A stretch of DNA of 64,000 bases, from assembly GCF_018918265.1 (NCBI RefSeq), contig NZ_JAHLQC010000012.1:62001-126000 (forward strand), read 5' to 3'. Below the pieces are notes generated by a model. The model was given only the letters and a program-made list of their open reading frames with translations, did no database searches and had not been told where the DNA came from. The position numbers and the translations under genes are program-made. How positions within the stretch are numbered: position 1 is the first letter of the stretch; each line of letters opens with the position of its first letter. Positions 8,051 through 17,060 of the stretch are shown one piece after another. The DNA is from Falcatimonas sp. MSJ-15 (GTDB lineage: Bacteria > Bacillota > Clostridia > Lachnospirales > Lachnospiraceae).

Positions 8051-8206
8051 ATGTATGATATTTATAATTTATTAAATGATGTATTTTTTGAAATATTAAG
8101 AATGCTTCTTTTGTTATGCGTAATGGGTGGCGGAATCTTTGTTGGTAAGAAATTAAGAGACCGTCATGACGGTAAAAAAACTGAAGAGGTAACTTTAGAT
8201 AAGTAG
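8051..8206 (+). CDS. 51-residue membrane protein upstream of alaS
   Basis: This short gene has a strong ribosome-binding site (GGAGG at 8038-8042) and encodes MYDIYNLLNDVFFEILRMLL followed by a glycine-rich helix and a charged tail (KKLRDRHDGKK). One transmembrane helix spans roughly residues 12-32, with a cytoplasmic basic end. It lies 12 bases before alaS, so it is likely cotranscribed with it. A TATAAT at 8014-8019 could be its -10 box, but the -35 is poor. The family was not recognised. The coding call rests on the ribosome-binding site, the membrane-helix composition and tight spacing. Confidence 0.7.
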   Translation: MYDIYNLLNDVFFEILRMLLLLCVMGGGIFVGKKLRDRHDGKKTEEVTLDK

Positions 8207-8218
8207 GAGGAAATAGTT

Positions 8219-10876
8219 GTGAAGAAGTACGGTGTTAATGAACTTAGAAGAATGTACCTTGAATTTTTTGAAAGCAAGGGACATCTCGCAATGAAGAGTT
8301 TTTCTCTTGTTCCCCATAATGACAAGAGTTTATTACTAATCAATGCAGGTATGGCGCCTTTAAAGCCATATTTTACAGGACAGGAGATACCACCAAGAAG
8401 AAGAGTCACTACATGCCAGAAATGTGTGCGTACAGGTGATATCGAAAATGTTGGTAAGACAGCCAGACATCTTACTTTCTTCGAGATGCTCGGTAACTTC
8501 TCTTTTGGAGATTATTTTAAACATGAAGCTATTGCATGGTCATGGGAATTCCTTACAGAAGTATTGGGACTTGAGAAAGACAGATTATATCCATCAATAT
8601 ATGGTGAAGATGAAGAGGCATTTGAGATCTGGAATAAGGAGATAGGAGTTCCTGCTGACAGAATTACAAGATTCTACAGAGATGAGAATGGAGAATGTGA
8701 TAATTTCTGGGAACATGGTGCAGGTCCATGTGGTCCATGTTCAGAGATATATTATGACAGAGGAATTAAGTATGGATGTGGCAAGCCTGACTGTAAAGTA
8801 GGTTGTGACTGTGACAGATTCATGGAAGTATGGAATAACGTATTTACACAGTTTAACGGTGACGGAAAAGGTGGATACGAAGAACTTAAACAGAAGAATA
8901 TTGATACAGGTATGGGACTTGAGAGACTTGCAGTTGTTATGCAGGATGTAGATTCAGTATTTGATATTGATACAATGAAAGCAATAAGAGATAAGATATG
9001 TGAACTTTCACACAAAGAGTATCATGTTAATGATAAAGACGATGTATCAATCAGATTAATTACAGACCATATTCGTTCATCAACATTTATGATTTCTGAT
9101 GGTATTCTTCCTTCTAATGAAGGACGTGGATATGTATTAAGAAGATTAATGAGAAGAGCAGCAAGACATGGAAGACTTCTTGGAATAGAAGGCAAATTCC
9201 TTGCTGATCTTAGTAATGTTGTAATTGAAGAATCAAAAGACGGATATCCAGAATTATATGATAATAGAGAATTTATCTTCAAAGTACTTACAGAAGAAGA
9301 AGAGAAGTTCAATAAGACAATTGATATGGGGCTTAGTATTCTTACAGATATGGCAAAAGAACTTACAGATAATGGTAAGAAAGTTCTATCTGGAGAAGAT
9401 TCATTCAAGTTATATGATACTTATGGATTCCCACTTGATCTGACAAAAGAGATTCTTGAAGAAAAAGGTCTTGAGTTAGATGAAGAAGGCTTTGAAAGAT
9501 GCATGCAGGAACAGCGTGAAAAAGCAAGAGATGCTAGAAAAACAACTAACTATATGGGTGCAGATGCTACTGTATATGATGATATTGATGTTATCATTAC
9601 ATCAAAATTCGATGGTTATGATAAGACTGAATTACAATCAGAGATTACAGTATTAACAACAGAAACAGAAGTTGTTGAAGCACTTTCAGATGGAGAAAAA
9701 GGAACTGTTATTGTAAATGTTACACCATTCTATGCTACAATGGGTGGACAGGTTGGTGATAAAGGTATTATCACAATAGGCGATTCAAAATTTGTAGTTG
9801 AAGATACTATCAAATTAAAAGGTGGAAGAATCGGACACGTTGGATATATGGAATCAGGTGCTTTAAAAGTTGGCGATAAAGTAACTTTAAAAGTAGATGA
9901 TATATTAAGAGCTGATACATGTAAGAACCACAGTGCAACACATCTTTTACAGAAAGCATTAAAGATTGTACTTGGCGAACATGTAAAACAGGCAGGTTCA
10001 CTTGTAACACCAGACAGACTTCGTTTTGACTTTACTCATTTTGCATCAATATCAAGAGAAGAACTTGATAAAGTAGAAGCTATTGTCAATGAAGAGATTG
10101 CTAAGAGTATTCCAGTTGTTACAGATGTAATGAACAAAGACGAAGCTAAGAAAACAGGTGCAATGGCATTATTTGATGACAAATATGCAGATGATGTACG
10201 AGTAGTATCAATGGGCGAATTCTCAAAAGAGTTATGTGGTGGTACACATGTTGCTAATACTGCTGATATCAGAATGTTTAAGATAGTGTCAGAAGCAGGT
10301 GTTGCATCAGGTGTAAGAAGAATTGAAGCTTTAACAGGTAATGGCGTTCTTAATTATTATAAAGAACTTGAAGCTACATTACATGAAGCATGTAAAGCAG
10401 CAAAAACAGATGTTGCTGGTGTTGTTAAGAAGATAGAGACACTTAATGAAGAGATTAAGACACTTGCATCAGAGAATGATAAGCTTAAGAATAAACTTGC
10501 TAAAGATTCTTTAGGCGATGTAATGAGCCAGGTAAAAGAAGTTAAAGGATACAAAGTTCTTGCAACAAAAGTTGAGAACGTTGACATGAATGCTTTGAGA
10601 AATCTTGGAGATCAGCTTAAAGAAAAGATTGGAAGTGGAGTTGTATTAGTAGCATCAAAAGTCGGTGAAGATAAAGTTAATCTTATTGCAATGGCTACAG
10701 ATGATGCTGTTAAAGCAGGAGCACATGCAGGTAACCTTATCAAAGAAGTAGCAGCACTTGTTGGTGGCGGTGGCGGTGGACGTCCTAACATGGCACAAGC
10801 CGGTGGTAAGAATCCAGCAGGAATAGAAGCACTTTTAGCTAAGACATATGAGATTGTTGAGAGCCAGATAAAATAA
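8219..10876 (+). CDS. alaS: Alanyl-tRNA synthetase
   Basis: This class II synthetase attaches alanine to tRNA-Ala and edits mischarged serine or glycine. The 885 residues are full length. An N-terminal catalytic domain starts LRRMYLEFFESKGH. The editing domain has HSATHLL near residue 570 and CGGTH near 672, which supply the zinc ligands. A C-Ala domain ends with a glycine run and GRPNMAQAGG. The start is a GTG placed 8 bases after AGGAGGAAA. An insert rich in Cys (CGKPDCKVGCDC) near residue 185 is common in clostridial enzymes. No T-box leader is visible upstream. Confidence 0.97.
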   Translation: MKKYGVNELRRMYLEFFESKGHLAMKSFSLVPHNDKSLLLINAGMAPLKPYFTGQEIPPRRRVTTCQKCVRTGDIENVGKTARHLTFFEMLGNFSFGDYFKHEAIAWSWEFLTEVLGLEKDRLYPSIYGEDEEAFEIWNKEIGVPADRITRFYRDENGECDNFWEHGAGPCGPCSEIYYDRGIKYGCGKPDCKVGCDCDRFMEVWNNVFTQFNGDGKGGYEELKQKNIDTGMGLERLAVVMQDVDSVFDIDTMKAIRDKICELSHKEYHVNDKDDVSIRLITDHIRSSTFMISDGILPSNEGRGYVLRRLMRRAARHGRLLGIEGKFLADLSNVVIEESKDGYPELYDNREFIFKVLTEEEEKFNKTIDMGLSILTDMAKELTDNGKKVLSGEDSFKLYDTYGFPLDLTKEILEEKGLELDEEGFERCMQEQREKARDARKTTNYMGADATVYDDIDVIITSKFDGYDKTELQSEITVLTTETEVVEALSDGEKGTVIVNVTPFYATMGGQVGDKGIITIGDSKFVVEDTIKLKGGRIGHVGYMESGALKVGDKVTLKVDDILRADTCKNHSATHLLQKALKIVLGEHVKQAGSLVTPDRLRFDFTHFASISREELDKVEAIVNEEIAKSIPVVTDVMNKDEAKKTGAMALFDDKYADDVRVVSMGEFSKELCGGTHVANTADIRMFKIVSEAGVASGVRRIEALTGNGVLNYYKELEATLHEACKAAKTDVAGVVKKIETLNEEIKTLASENDKLKNKLAKDSLGDVMSQVKEVKGYKVLATKVENVDMNALRNLGDQLKEKIGSGVVLVASKVGEDKVNLIAMATDDAVKAGAHAGNLIKEVAALVGGGGGGRPNMAQAGGKNPAGIEALLAKTYEIVESQIK

Positions 10877-10900
10877 AATGAATAAAAAACAAAAAAACTG

Positions 10901-10928
10901 TTGACTATAATAGAAAATATGGTATAAT
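10901..10928 (+). promoter_or_regulatory. Promoter of rpsU
   Basis: TTGACT (10901-10906), a 16-base spacer and TATAAT (10923-10928) preceded by TGG form an extended -10 promoter. The transcript would have a leader of about 70 bases before the rpsU start. Confidence 0.8.
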
Positions 10929-11006
10929 CTAAATAGTGCAGTAAAAAATACCCAAACAGTTGTATTATGCACAATACGCAACTGGAGGGAGGTTAGGTGT
11001 GAGACT

Positions 11007-11183
11007 ATGTCAAATGTAATCGTAAAAGATAACGAGACTTTAGATAGTGCTTTACGCAGATTTAAAAGAAACTGTGCCAAAGCAGGTATTCAGCAGGAAA
11101 TTCGTAAGAGAGAACATTACGAAAAACCAAGCGTTAAGCGTAAAAAGAAATCTGAAGCAGCTAGAAAGCGTAAATATAATTAA
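11007..11183 (+). CDS. rpsU: Ribosomal protein S21
   Basis: The 58-residue product [20 protein letters not shown] followed by the basic [24 protein letters not shown] tail is S21, a small-subunit protein near the mRNA exit and anti-Shine-Dalgarno region. A strong but rather distant GGAGGGAGG (10984-10992) lies 14 bases before the ATG. The GTG nearer to it is followed by a stop and cannot be the start. It has its own promoter and terminator, so it is monocistronic. Confidence 0.97.
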   Translation: MSNVIVKDNETLDSALRRFKRNCAKAGIQQEIRKREHYEKPSVKRKKKSEAARKRKYN

Positions 11184-11194
11184 TATGTGCAACG

Positions 11195-11232
11195 AAGTTG
11201 CCTTGCAGTGAGAACTGTAAGGCAACTTTTTT
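11195..11232 (+). terminator. rpsU terminator
   Basis: AAGTTGCCTTGCAG (11195-11208) pairs with 11215-11228 (one G-T pair) around a TGAGAA loop and ends in a T tract at 11226-11232. Confidence 0.9.
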
Positions 11233-11412
11233 ATGATACAGGCTTTTATGCAATAAACTTTCATAATATAGGTTTTTATGATGCAGATTTTTATGATACA
11301 GGCTTTTATGCAATAAACTTTCATAATATAGGTTTTTATGATGCAGATTTTTATGATACAGGCTTTTATGCAACAAACTTTTACAATATAGGCTTTAATG
11401 ATAAGTTTTATG
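11228..11412 (+). repeat. 60-bp minisatellite built from 15-bp subunits
   Basis: Three near-identical 60-base units begin at 11231, 11291 and 11351. Each unit is made of four related 15-base blocks such as TTTTATGATACAGGC and TTTTATGCAATAAAC. Because 15 is a multiple of three, frames stay open on both strands. One + frame would read as five-residue repeats (FYDTG, FYAIN, FHNIG, FYDAD). There is no ribosome-binding site and the frame begins inside the terminator, so I treat it as non-coding. It occupies the gap between rpsU and yqfC; bases 11413-11541 hold nothing else I recognise. Confidence 0.85.
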
Positions 11413-11541
11413 CAATAGATTTTGTACTAGAGTTTTTTCAGATTCTAAGATTATCTTTTGAAGAATGAACAATTATTAAGTAATAATAGAGATATATGAG
11501 CCATATTATGTAAGTAAGAAGTAAAAAAGCGAGATTGCTGT

Positions 11542-11781
11542 ATGACTTCATCACATGACTATCTAATGAAAGATTGCATGATAGCAATAACCGGAAGACG
11601 TGAGATGTATATAGAGAATTATAAGAGCATACTGGAATTTGGCGAGAACAGAATACGAATAAGAACGAAAAATGGCAGAATTGAAGTTCTTGGAAAAAGA
11701 TTGAAGATAGTATATTATTGTGATACAGATATGCAGATAACAGGATGTATAGATGAAGTAAAACTTAATGAGGTGATGTAG
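11542..11781 (+). CDS. yqfC: Sporulation protein YqfC (YabP family)
   Basis: The 79-residue product has the YabP/YqfC beta-rich pattern: ITGRREMYIENYKSILEF, then IRIRTKNGRIEVLGKRLKI and a C-terminal VYYCDTDMQITGCIDEV. Family members are made under mother-cell sporulation control, and the exact role is unknown. It is directly followed by yqfD, as in other endospore formers, and opens the yqfC-yqfD-phoH-HD-ybeY run. The ribosome-binding site is weak. Confidence 0.88.
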   Translation: MTSSHDYLMKDCMIAITGRREMYIENYKSILEFGENRIRIRTKNGRIEVLGKRLKIVYYCDTDMQITGCIDEVKLNEVM

Positions 11782-11798
11782 CCCTGAAATATATAAAG

Positions 11799-13082
11799 AT
11801 GCTAGGGTATGCTATAATACGAATAAAAGGAAGTAATGCTGTAAGAATAATTAATATATGTAAAGCACAAGGAATATTCCTCTATGATATAACGAGATGT
11901 GAAGATATGGTTATCATTGAAGTAAGCCTTAATAATATAGAGCATATACAAGATATATGTTCAGATATGGGCGTTATATATGATGTGAAAAAAAAGACAG
12001 GAATAGTTCCATTTCTTCAGATGCATAGATATCGTATTATTATATTGTTGAGTCCACTTATCATGTTTATGATACTCTCAAGTCTTTCGTCACATATCTG
12101 GAAGATTAATATACATGATAATATAAGATATACAGATGAAGAGATAAAGGTATGCCTTGAAAATGAAAAGATTAATATAGGTATAGAAAAAAAGAAAGTT
12201 AATACAAAAGATATTGAACGTAAGATACGAGAAGAGTTTTTAGATGTTACATGGGTAAGCGTACAAAAGGATGGTTCAGTTCTTAATATATATGTAAAAG
12301 AGAATGAAGGAAGCGAGATTGTATCAGCGAATGAAGAACCAGTTGACATCTGTGCATCTACAGATGGAATAGTAAAAGATATAATAACACGCAGTGGTAC
12401 AGCACTTGTCCACAAAGGAGATGTAGTTAAGAGTGGCGATGTAGTTGTAAGTGGTCTTATTGAATTAAAAGGTGATGATGGCAGTGTTATTGAAAAAAGA
12501 TATGTTCATGCCGATGCAGATGTATCTATACAATATGAAAGAGAATATATTGAAAAAATATCAATAAAACATAATGTGAAAGTCTATGAAGATTCAGCCA
12601 TACATTCTAAATACTTGCAAATTGGTAATATTGCTATTAATATACAGAAACCGGACATTAAAAAGAGCGGTAAAACAATCAAAAAGTGGTTCACAAAGAT
12701 ATCAGGGAAGATGAAAAATGAGAAAAAAGTACAAAATGAGAAAGAAGATGAAAAAGAATATTTTGAAGAAAAATTAACAATAATAGATAAAAGCGACTTT
12801 TTAGAAAATCTTGGAATAACAAATCAAAGTCAGAATATTGTAAGCAATAAGTATAGAATTGAGATACAGGAATATACTGATGAAGAGGGAATAGCAATGA
12901 TTAACAAAAATATTTCTAAATATTTTAATAATTTAAGTGAAAAAGGTATTCAAATTGTAGAAAAAAATGTTAAAATATATAAAGACAGTGATTATATTTA
13001 TGCAAATGTTTCTCTGAAACTTCTTACTGATGACATGCAGGAACAAAAATTGTATGAATTAACTGTGAATGACAGCAATTAG
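11799..13082 (+). CDS. yqfD: Sporulation protein YqfD
   Basis: The family is known from sporulation, where YqfD is a mother-cell membrane protein. The N-terminal domain (GYAIIRIKG) precedes a transmembrane helix at about residues 78-97 (IIILLSPLIMFMILSS). A large outer domain follows (SSHIWKINIHDN, then DVTWVSVQKDGSVLNIYVKE). The C-terminal third carries an added Lys/Glu-rich stretch (about 285-330) not common in short homologues. The ATG at 11799 lacks a good site. An in-frame CTG at 11784, placed 7 bases after GAGGTG, would give the more family-like LKYIKMLGYA start. The 3' end is followed closely by phoH. Confidence 0.88.
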   Translation: MLGYAIIRIKGSNAVRIINICKAQGIFLYDITRCEDMVIIEVSLNNIEHIQDICSDMGVIYDVKKKTGIVPFLQMHRYRIIILLSPLIMFMILSSLSSHIWKINIHDNIRYTDEEIKVCLENEKINIGIEKKKVNTKDIERKIREEFLDVTWVSVQKDGSVLNIYVKENEGSEIVSANEEPVDICASTDGIVKDIITRSGTALVHKGDVVKSGDVVVSGLIELKGDDGSVIEKRYVHADADVSIQYEREYIEKISIKHNVKVYEDSAIHSKYLQIGNIAINIQKPDIKKSGKTIKKWFTKISGKMKNEKKVQNEKEDEKEYFEEKLTIIDKSDFLENLGITNQSQNIVSNKYRIEIQEYTDEEGIAMINKNISKYFNNLSEKGIQIVEKNVKIYKDSDYIYANVSLKLLTDDMQEQKLYELTVNDSN

Positions 13083-13098
13083 GAAAAGAGGAAAATTT

Positions 13099-14139
13099 AT
13101 GAGTATTATTGAGAGTATATTAGATATACCGGCTGAACACAGCAGAAATGTATTTGGACAGTTTGACACTTATATTAAAAAGATTGAAAAAACACTCAAA
13201 GTTACAGTCATAGCAAGAGATAATGAACTTAAGATTATCGGAAGTGATATTATGGCAAAAAGGGCAGCAGCAGTTTTTAATAATCTAATCGAACTGTCAA
13301 AAAGAGGAAATACAATTACAGAGCAGAATGTCGATTATGCATTAGCACTATCATTTGAAGAAAAAACAGAAGCAATAACAGAGATTGATTCAGATGTTAT
13401 ATCAAGAACTATAGCCGGAAAGCCTATAAAGCCAAAGACATTAGGACAGAAATACTATGTTGATAAGATTAGAGAGAAGATGATCGTATTTGGTGTCGGA
13501 CCTGCGGGAACAGGTAAGACATATCTTGCAATGGCAATGGCAATAGAAGCTTTTAAGAATAATGAAGTAGGACGTATAATTCTTACAAGACCGGCGATTG
13601 AAGCAGGTGAGAAACTGGGCTTTTTACCAGGTGATTTACAAAGTAAGATAGATCCTTACTTAAGACCACTATATGATGCATTATATCAGATAATGGGTGC
13701 AGACAGCTTTCTTCATAATTCAGAAAAAGGACTTATAGAAGTAGCTCCACTTGCTTATATGCGAGGAAGAACACTTGATAATGCTTTTATTATTCTTGAT
13801 GAAGCACAGAATACAACTCCGGCACAGATGAAGATGTTCTTAACAAGAATAGGCTTTGGATCAAAAGTTGTTGTTACAGGAGATCTTTCACAAAAAGATC
13901 TGCCATCGGGAACGCAGTCAGGTCTTGATGTAGCAATGAAAGTTCTTCAAAAAGTTGATGATATTGCATTTGTTAAACTTACTAATCAGGATGTTGTAAG
14001 ACATCCACTTGTACAAAAGATAGTAAAAGCATACGAAGAGTATGAGAATAAGCACAGTGAATCAGGCAGAAAATATGCTAAAAGCAGAAATGATGATTCT
14101 GATAAAAAACGTGATAAGAGTAGAAAAAAAGATATATAA
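13099..14139 (+). CDS. phoH: PhoH-like P-loop ATPase
   Basis: The ATPase core has Walker A GPAGTGKT near residue 134 and Walker B FIILDEAQN near 230, with the DLSQKDLP and RHPLVQKI sensor segments of the PhoH/YbeZ family. This family is usually linked to RNA metabolism and to YbeY. Here ybeY lies two genes downstream. The N-terminal region is the usual small RNA-binding-like domain. The start at 13099 (MSIIESIL) is preferred over the upstream in-frame ATG inside yqfD because AAAGAGGA sits 7 bases before it. The C-terminus is a charged SRNDDSDKKRDKSRKK tail. Confidence 0.93.
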   Translation: MSIIESILDIPAEHSRNVFGQFDTYIKKIEKTLKVTVIARDNELKIIGSDIMAKRAAAVFNNLIELSKRGNTITEQNVDYALALSFEEKTEAITEIDSDVISRTIAGKPIKPKTLGQKYYVDKIREKMIVFGVGPAGTGKTYLAMAMAIEAFKNNEVGRIILTRPAIEAGEKLGFLPGDLQSKIDPYLRPLYDALYQIMGADSFLHNSEKGLIEVAPLAYMRGRTLDNAFIILDEAQNTTPAQMKMFLTRIGFGSKVVVTGDLSQKDLPSGTQSGLDVAMKVLQKVDDIAFVKLTNQDVVRHPLVQKIVKAYEEYENKHSESGRKYAKSRNDDSDKKRDKSRKKDI

Positions 14140-14177
14140 AATACTTAATAAAAAATAAAAATGGCAGGTGGGGACAA

Positions 14178-15350
14178 ATGAAGACATTAAATATAGGAAA
14201 AGATGCAAAGAAGATTTTTTGCATGATATTAATATCTTTTGTGGTAACATTTTTGTTTTATTTCTTTTTAGCAAAGTCAATGAACATGTGGGACAATGAA
14301 ATTGCGGGATACATATTTTATGGAATGTTTCAATTTGCAATTATTTTATTTGCATTTAAGGAACAATTGCGATATGCTGATAAGGTCATGAATATGATAA
14401 TTATATATGGAATATCACTTATATGTACAGGAATATCGATTAAAGTTAATTCTAATATTGTAGAACCTTTATTATGGATACCGGTAATATATGCATTATA
14501 TACAGACTATAAGATTGCAATGATATCAGGAGTACTATCTGTATCTATGAAATATCTGTTCAATATGGATAATAGTGAACTATATATAATATATTATATA
14601 GTATGCATAGGAGCATGTGTATTTGTTCCATACATAACAGATTATAAGATAATGATAATCTCAGCAGTTGCATATGCCTTTATGTCAATACTTGCAACAG
14701 TAATTGTTGAATTTATTTTTAATGAGCAGATATTCATGTGGGTTGTAAAGAACATAATGGTAAATGTGTTAATAAATGTTATTATCATTATTGCAAGTCG
14801 GACGATTTGCGTATATAATAGTCCGGGTAAGAAACTAATCAGAGAACTTAAGTCTCTGATTGCTAATGATAATCAGCTCCTTATAAGATTCAAAGGCTAT
14901 TCAATGCCGGCATACCTGCATGGTCAGGAAGTTGCTGAACTTGCGAGTGAAGCTGCAAAAGAGATAGGTGCAGATGAACTATTAGTAAAGTGTGCAGGTA
15001 TATACCACGAAGTAGGGAGAATTAGTGGTGGTAAAGATATTGTTAATGAGACTTTGAAGGTTGCTATTGATAACAACTTCCCGGAACAGCTGATTAATAT
15101 TATAAGAGAATATTCTGTCAAAGCAGGAAGACCACATAGCAGAGAAGCAGCCATAGTTATGCTCTGTGATACGGTTATTACTACTGCAGAATATATGTTA
15201 CACAATAAGAAGAGTTTTACTTATGAAAAACTTACAGACAGTATCTTTTACCAGAGAATGAGCAAAGGATATCTTGATGAAGCAGGATTATCTATTGATG
15301 ATTATAATCGTATAAAAGAATGCTTTATCAGAAATTTTAAAGAGAAATAG
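14178..15350 (+). CDS. Shortened PgpH-like membrane HD protein with altered active site
   Basis: Its place between phoH and ybeY is that of pgpH/yqfF, a 7TMR-HD c-di-AMP phosphodiesterase of about 700 residues. This product has only 390. Multiple hydrophobic helices fill residues 10-215, then comes an HD-like region (about 235-365). The large extracellular domain is absent. The HD region keeps a first His (YLHGQ, about 249) but has YHEVGR where the family has YHDIGK. It also lacks the later HH motif (IREYSVK instead of IEQHHG), though AAIVMLCDTV is retained. I infer loss or change of phosphodiesterase activity. The start has GGTGGGGAC just upstream. Confidence 0.75.
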   Translation: MKTLNIGKDAKKIFCMILISFVVTFLFYFFLAKSMNMWDNEIAGYIFYGMFQFAIILFAFKEQLRYADKVMNMIIIYGISLICTGISIKVNSNIVEPLLWIPVIYALYTDYKIAMISGVLSVSMKYLFNMDNSELYIIYYIVCIGACVFVPYITDYKIMIISAVAYAFMSILATVIVEFIFNEQIFMWVVKNIMVNVLINVIIIIASRTICVYNSPGKKLIRELKSLIANDNQLLIRFKGYSMPAYLHGQEVAELASEAAKEIGADELLVKCAGIYHEVGRISGGKDIVNETLKVAIDNNFPEQLINIIREYSVKAGRPHSREAAIVMLCDTVITTAEYMLHNKKSFTYEKLTDSIFYQRMSKGYLDEAGLSIDDYNRIKECFIRNFKEK

Positions 15351-15360
15351 AGGTGATATT

Positions 15361-15858
15361 GTGACATATAATATCGAATATGAAGCAAAAAGACAACTTG
15401 ACATACCATATGAAGATATAATTAATAGTGTTATTGAAGAAGCCTGTGATTATGTTGGATGTCCATATGAAGTATGTGTTAATGTTCTGATAACAGATAA
15501 TGAGGAGATTCATGCTATTAATAAAGAGCATAGAGATGTAGACAGACCTACAGATGTGCTGTCATTTCCTATGCTTTGGTATAAGAGCCCTGGTATATTT
15601 GATGATGACAACATAACAGATGACTGTTTTGATCCGGATACAGGAGAACTTATTCTTGGTGATATTGTATTATCAGTAGACAAGATATATGAACAGGCCG
15701 AGAGTTATGGACATTCAACTAAAAGAGAGTTGGCTTTTTTAGTTGCACATAGTATGCTTCATCTGTTTGGCTATGACCATATGGAAGAAGACGAGATGAG
15801 AATAATGGAAGAAAAACAAAGAGAGATACTTGATAAACTTGGAATTACAAGAGATTAA
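15361..15858 (+). CDS. ybeY: Endoribonuclease YbeY
   Basis: YbeY is a zinc-dependent RNase acting in 16S rRNA 3'-end maturation and ribosome quality control. The zinc motif AHSMLHLFGYDHMEEDE (about residues 129-145) has the three conserved His of the family, with Ser replacing the usual Gly after the first His. The conserved RPTDVLSFPM segment is also present. A start GTG at 15361 follows AGAGGTGAT. It overlaps no neighbour and is 10 bases after the HD-like gene, in the conserved phoH-ybeY context. Confidence 0.96.
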   Translation: MTYNIEYEAKRQLDIPYEDIINSVIEEACDYVGCPYEVCVNVLITDNEEIHAINKEHRDVDRPTDVLSFPMLWYKSPGIFDDDNITDDCFDPDTGELILGDIVLSVDKIYEQAESYGHSTKRELAFLVAHSMLHLFGYDHMEEDEMRIMEEKQREILDKLGITRD

Positions 15859-15917
15859 TATATGAAAATAGAGTAGTTAGCACAACAATTAAAAAACGCA
15901 GAAAGAAGGACTGAGTA

Positions 15918-17042
15918 ATGAGAAAAAAGGTATTATTATCTATAATAACATTAAGTTCAGCCTTAGCATTATCAGGCTGTGGTAACAAAACAGAGACACC
16001 TGAGGTGACTTCAGTTGTCGAAGCTGTATCACTTGAACCGTTGACAGAACCTGTTACACAGACAGAAGCAGTAACAGAACCTGAGACAGTTGATCCATAT
16101 TATATACCGGAAGGCATGATGAGAAGTTATCTTACCGGAGAGCTTATAAACGAAGGTCAGGGAAACAGAAGACCGGTTGCAATTATGCTTAATAATATAA
16201 TTGATGCAATTCCACAGACAGGTATAAGTCGTGCCGGTGTTGTATATGAAGCACCTGTTGAAGGTGGACTTACAAGACTTATGGGAATCTTTGAGAATTA
16301 TGATGATCTTGATAAGATAGGATCAGTAAGAAGTGCAAGAACATATTATGTATATTTTGCAAGAGAGTTTGATGCAATATATGCTCATTATGGACAATGT
16401 GAATATGCACTTCCATTGCTTAATAGTTCTGAGATTGATAATATAAGTGGACTTGAATCAGTCGGTAATGTAGCATATTATAGAACGAGCGATCGAAAAG
16501 CACCACATAATGCATATACAAGTGCAGAATGTATACAGGATGGTATAGATTATCTTGGATATAATACAGCTTATCCTGAAGGATATGACGGTCATTATAC
16601 ATTTGCACAAGGGAACGAAGTAGTTACTCTTGATGCAGGTGAAGATGCAAAAAAAGTTGTTGTCGGCTACCCTAATAATAAGCCATGGTTTGAATATAAT
16701 GAGAGCGATAACCTATATTACAGATTTCAATATGGTGCTAAACATATAGATGATATGAATGGAGAACAGCTTGCATATCGTAATATTATAATGCAATACT
16801 GTGGATGGGAATCTTATTATGGTACACAATATCTTAATATTAATGTATCATCAGGTGGAGCAGGCAAATATATAACTAATGGTAAAGCCATTGATATTAC
16901 ATGGCAAAAAGACAGCCAATATGGTAAAACAAGATATTATGACGAAGCTGGTAATGAGATAGTTTTAAATCAGGGAAAGACCTGGGTATGTATTATACAA
17001 AAGGATCAGACTGACAGAATAGAGATATTGTCAGAGAACTGA
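15918..17042 (+). CDS. yerB: DUF3048 lipoprotein (YerB family)
   Basis: An N-terminal lipoprotein signal ends in LALSGC (Cys about residue 21), followed by a Thr/Glu/Val-rich linker. The DUF3048 domain then runs from RPVAIMLNN through GVVYEAPVEGGLTRLMGIF and IGSVRSARTYYV to the C-terminal GKTWVCIIQ. The protein should be anchored outside the membrane; its biochemical role is not established. It takes the position where dgkA sits in Bacillus (ybeY-dgkA-cdd-era). Confidence 0.9.
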   Translation: MRKKVLLSIITLSSALALSGCGNKTETPEVTSVVEAVSLEPLTEPVTQTEAVTEPETVDPYYIPEGMMRSYLTGELINEGQGNRRPVAIMLNNIIDAIPQTGISRAGVVYEAPVEGGLTRLMGIFENYDDLDKIGSVRSARTYYVYFAREFDAIYAHYGQCEYALPLLNSSEIDNISGLESVGNVAYYRTSDRKAPHNAYTSAECIQDGIDYLGYNTAYPEGYDGHYTFAQGNEVVTLDAGEDAKKVVVGYPNNKPWFEYNESDNLYYRFQYGAKHIDDMNGEQLAYRNIIMQYCGWESYYGTQYLNINVSSGGAGKYITNGKAIDITWQKDSQYGKTRYYDEAGNEIVLNQGKTWVCIIQKDQTDRIEILSEN

Positions 17043-17060
17043 TATAGATAGGAGTTATAT

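Noticed and set aside
11187..11468. Pentapeptide-like repeat protein of 93 residues
   Set aside because: The frame is created by 15-bp periodicity, starts inside the rpsU terminator, and the opposite strand is equally open.
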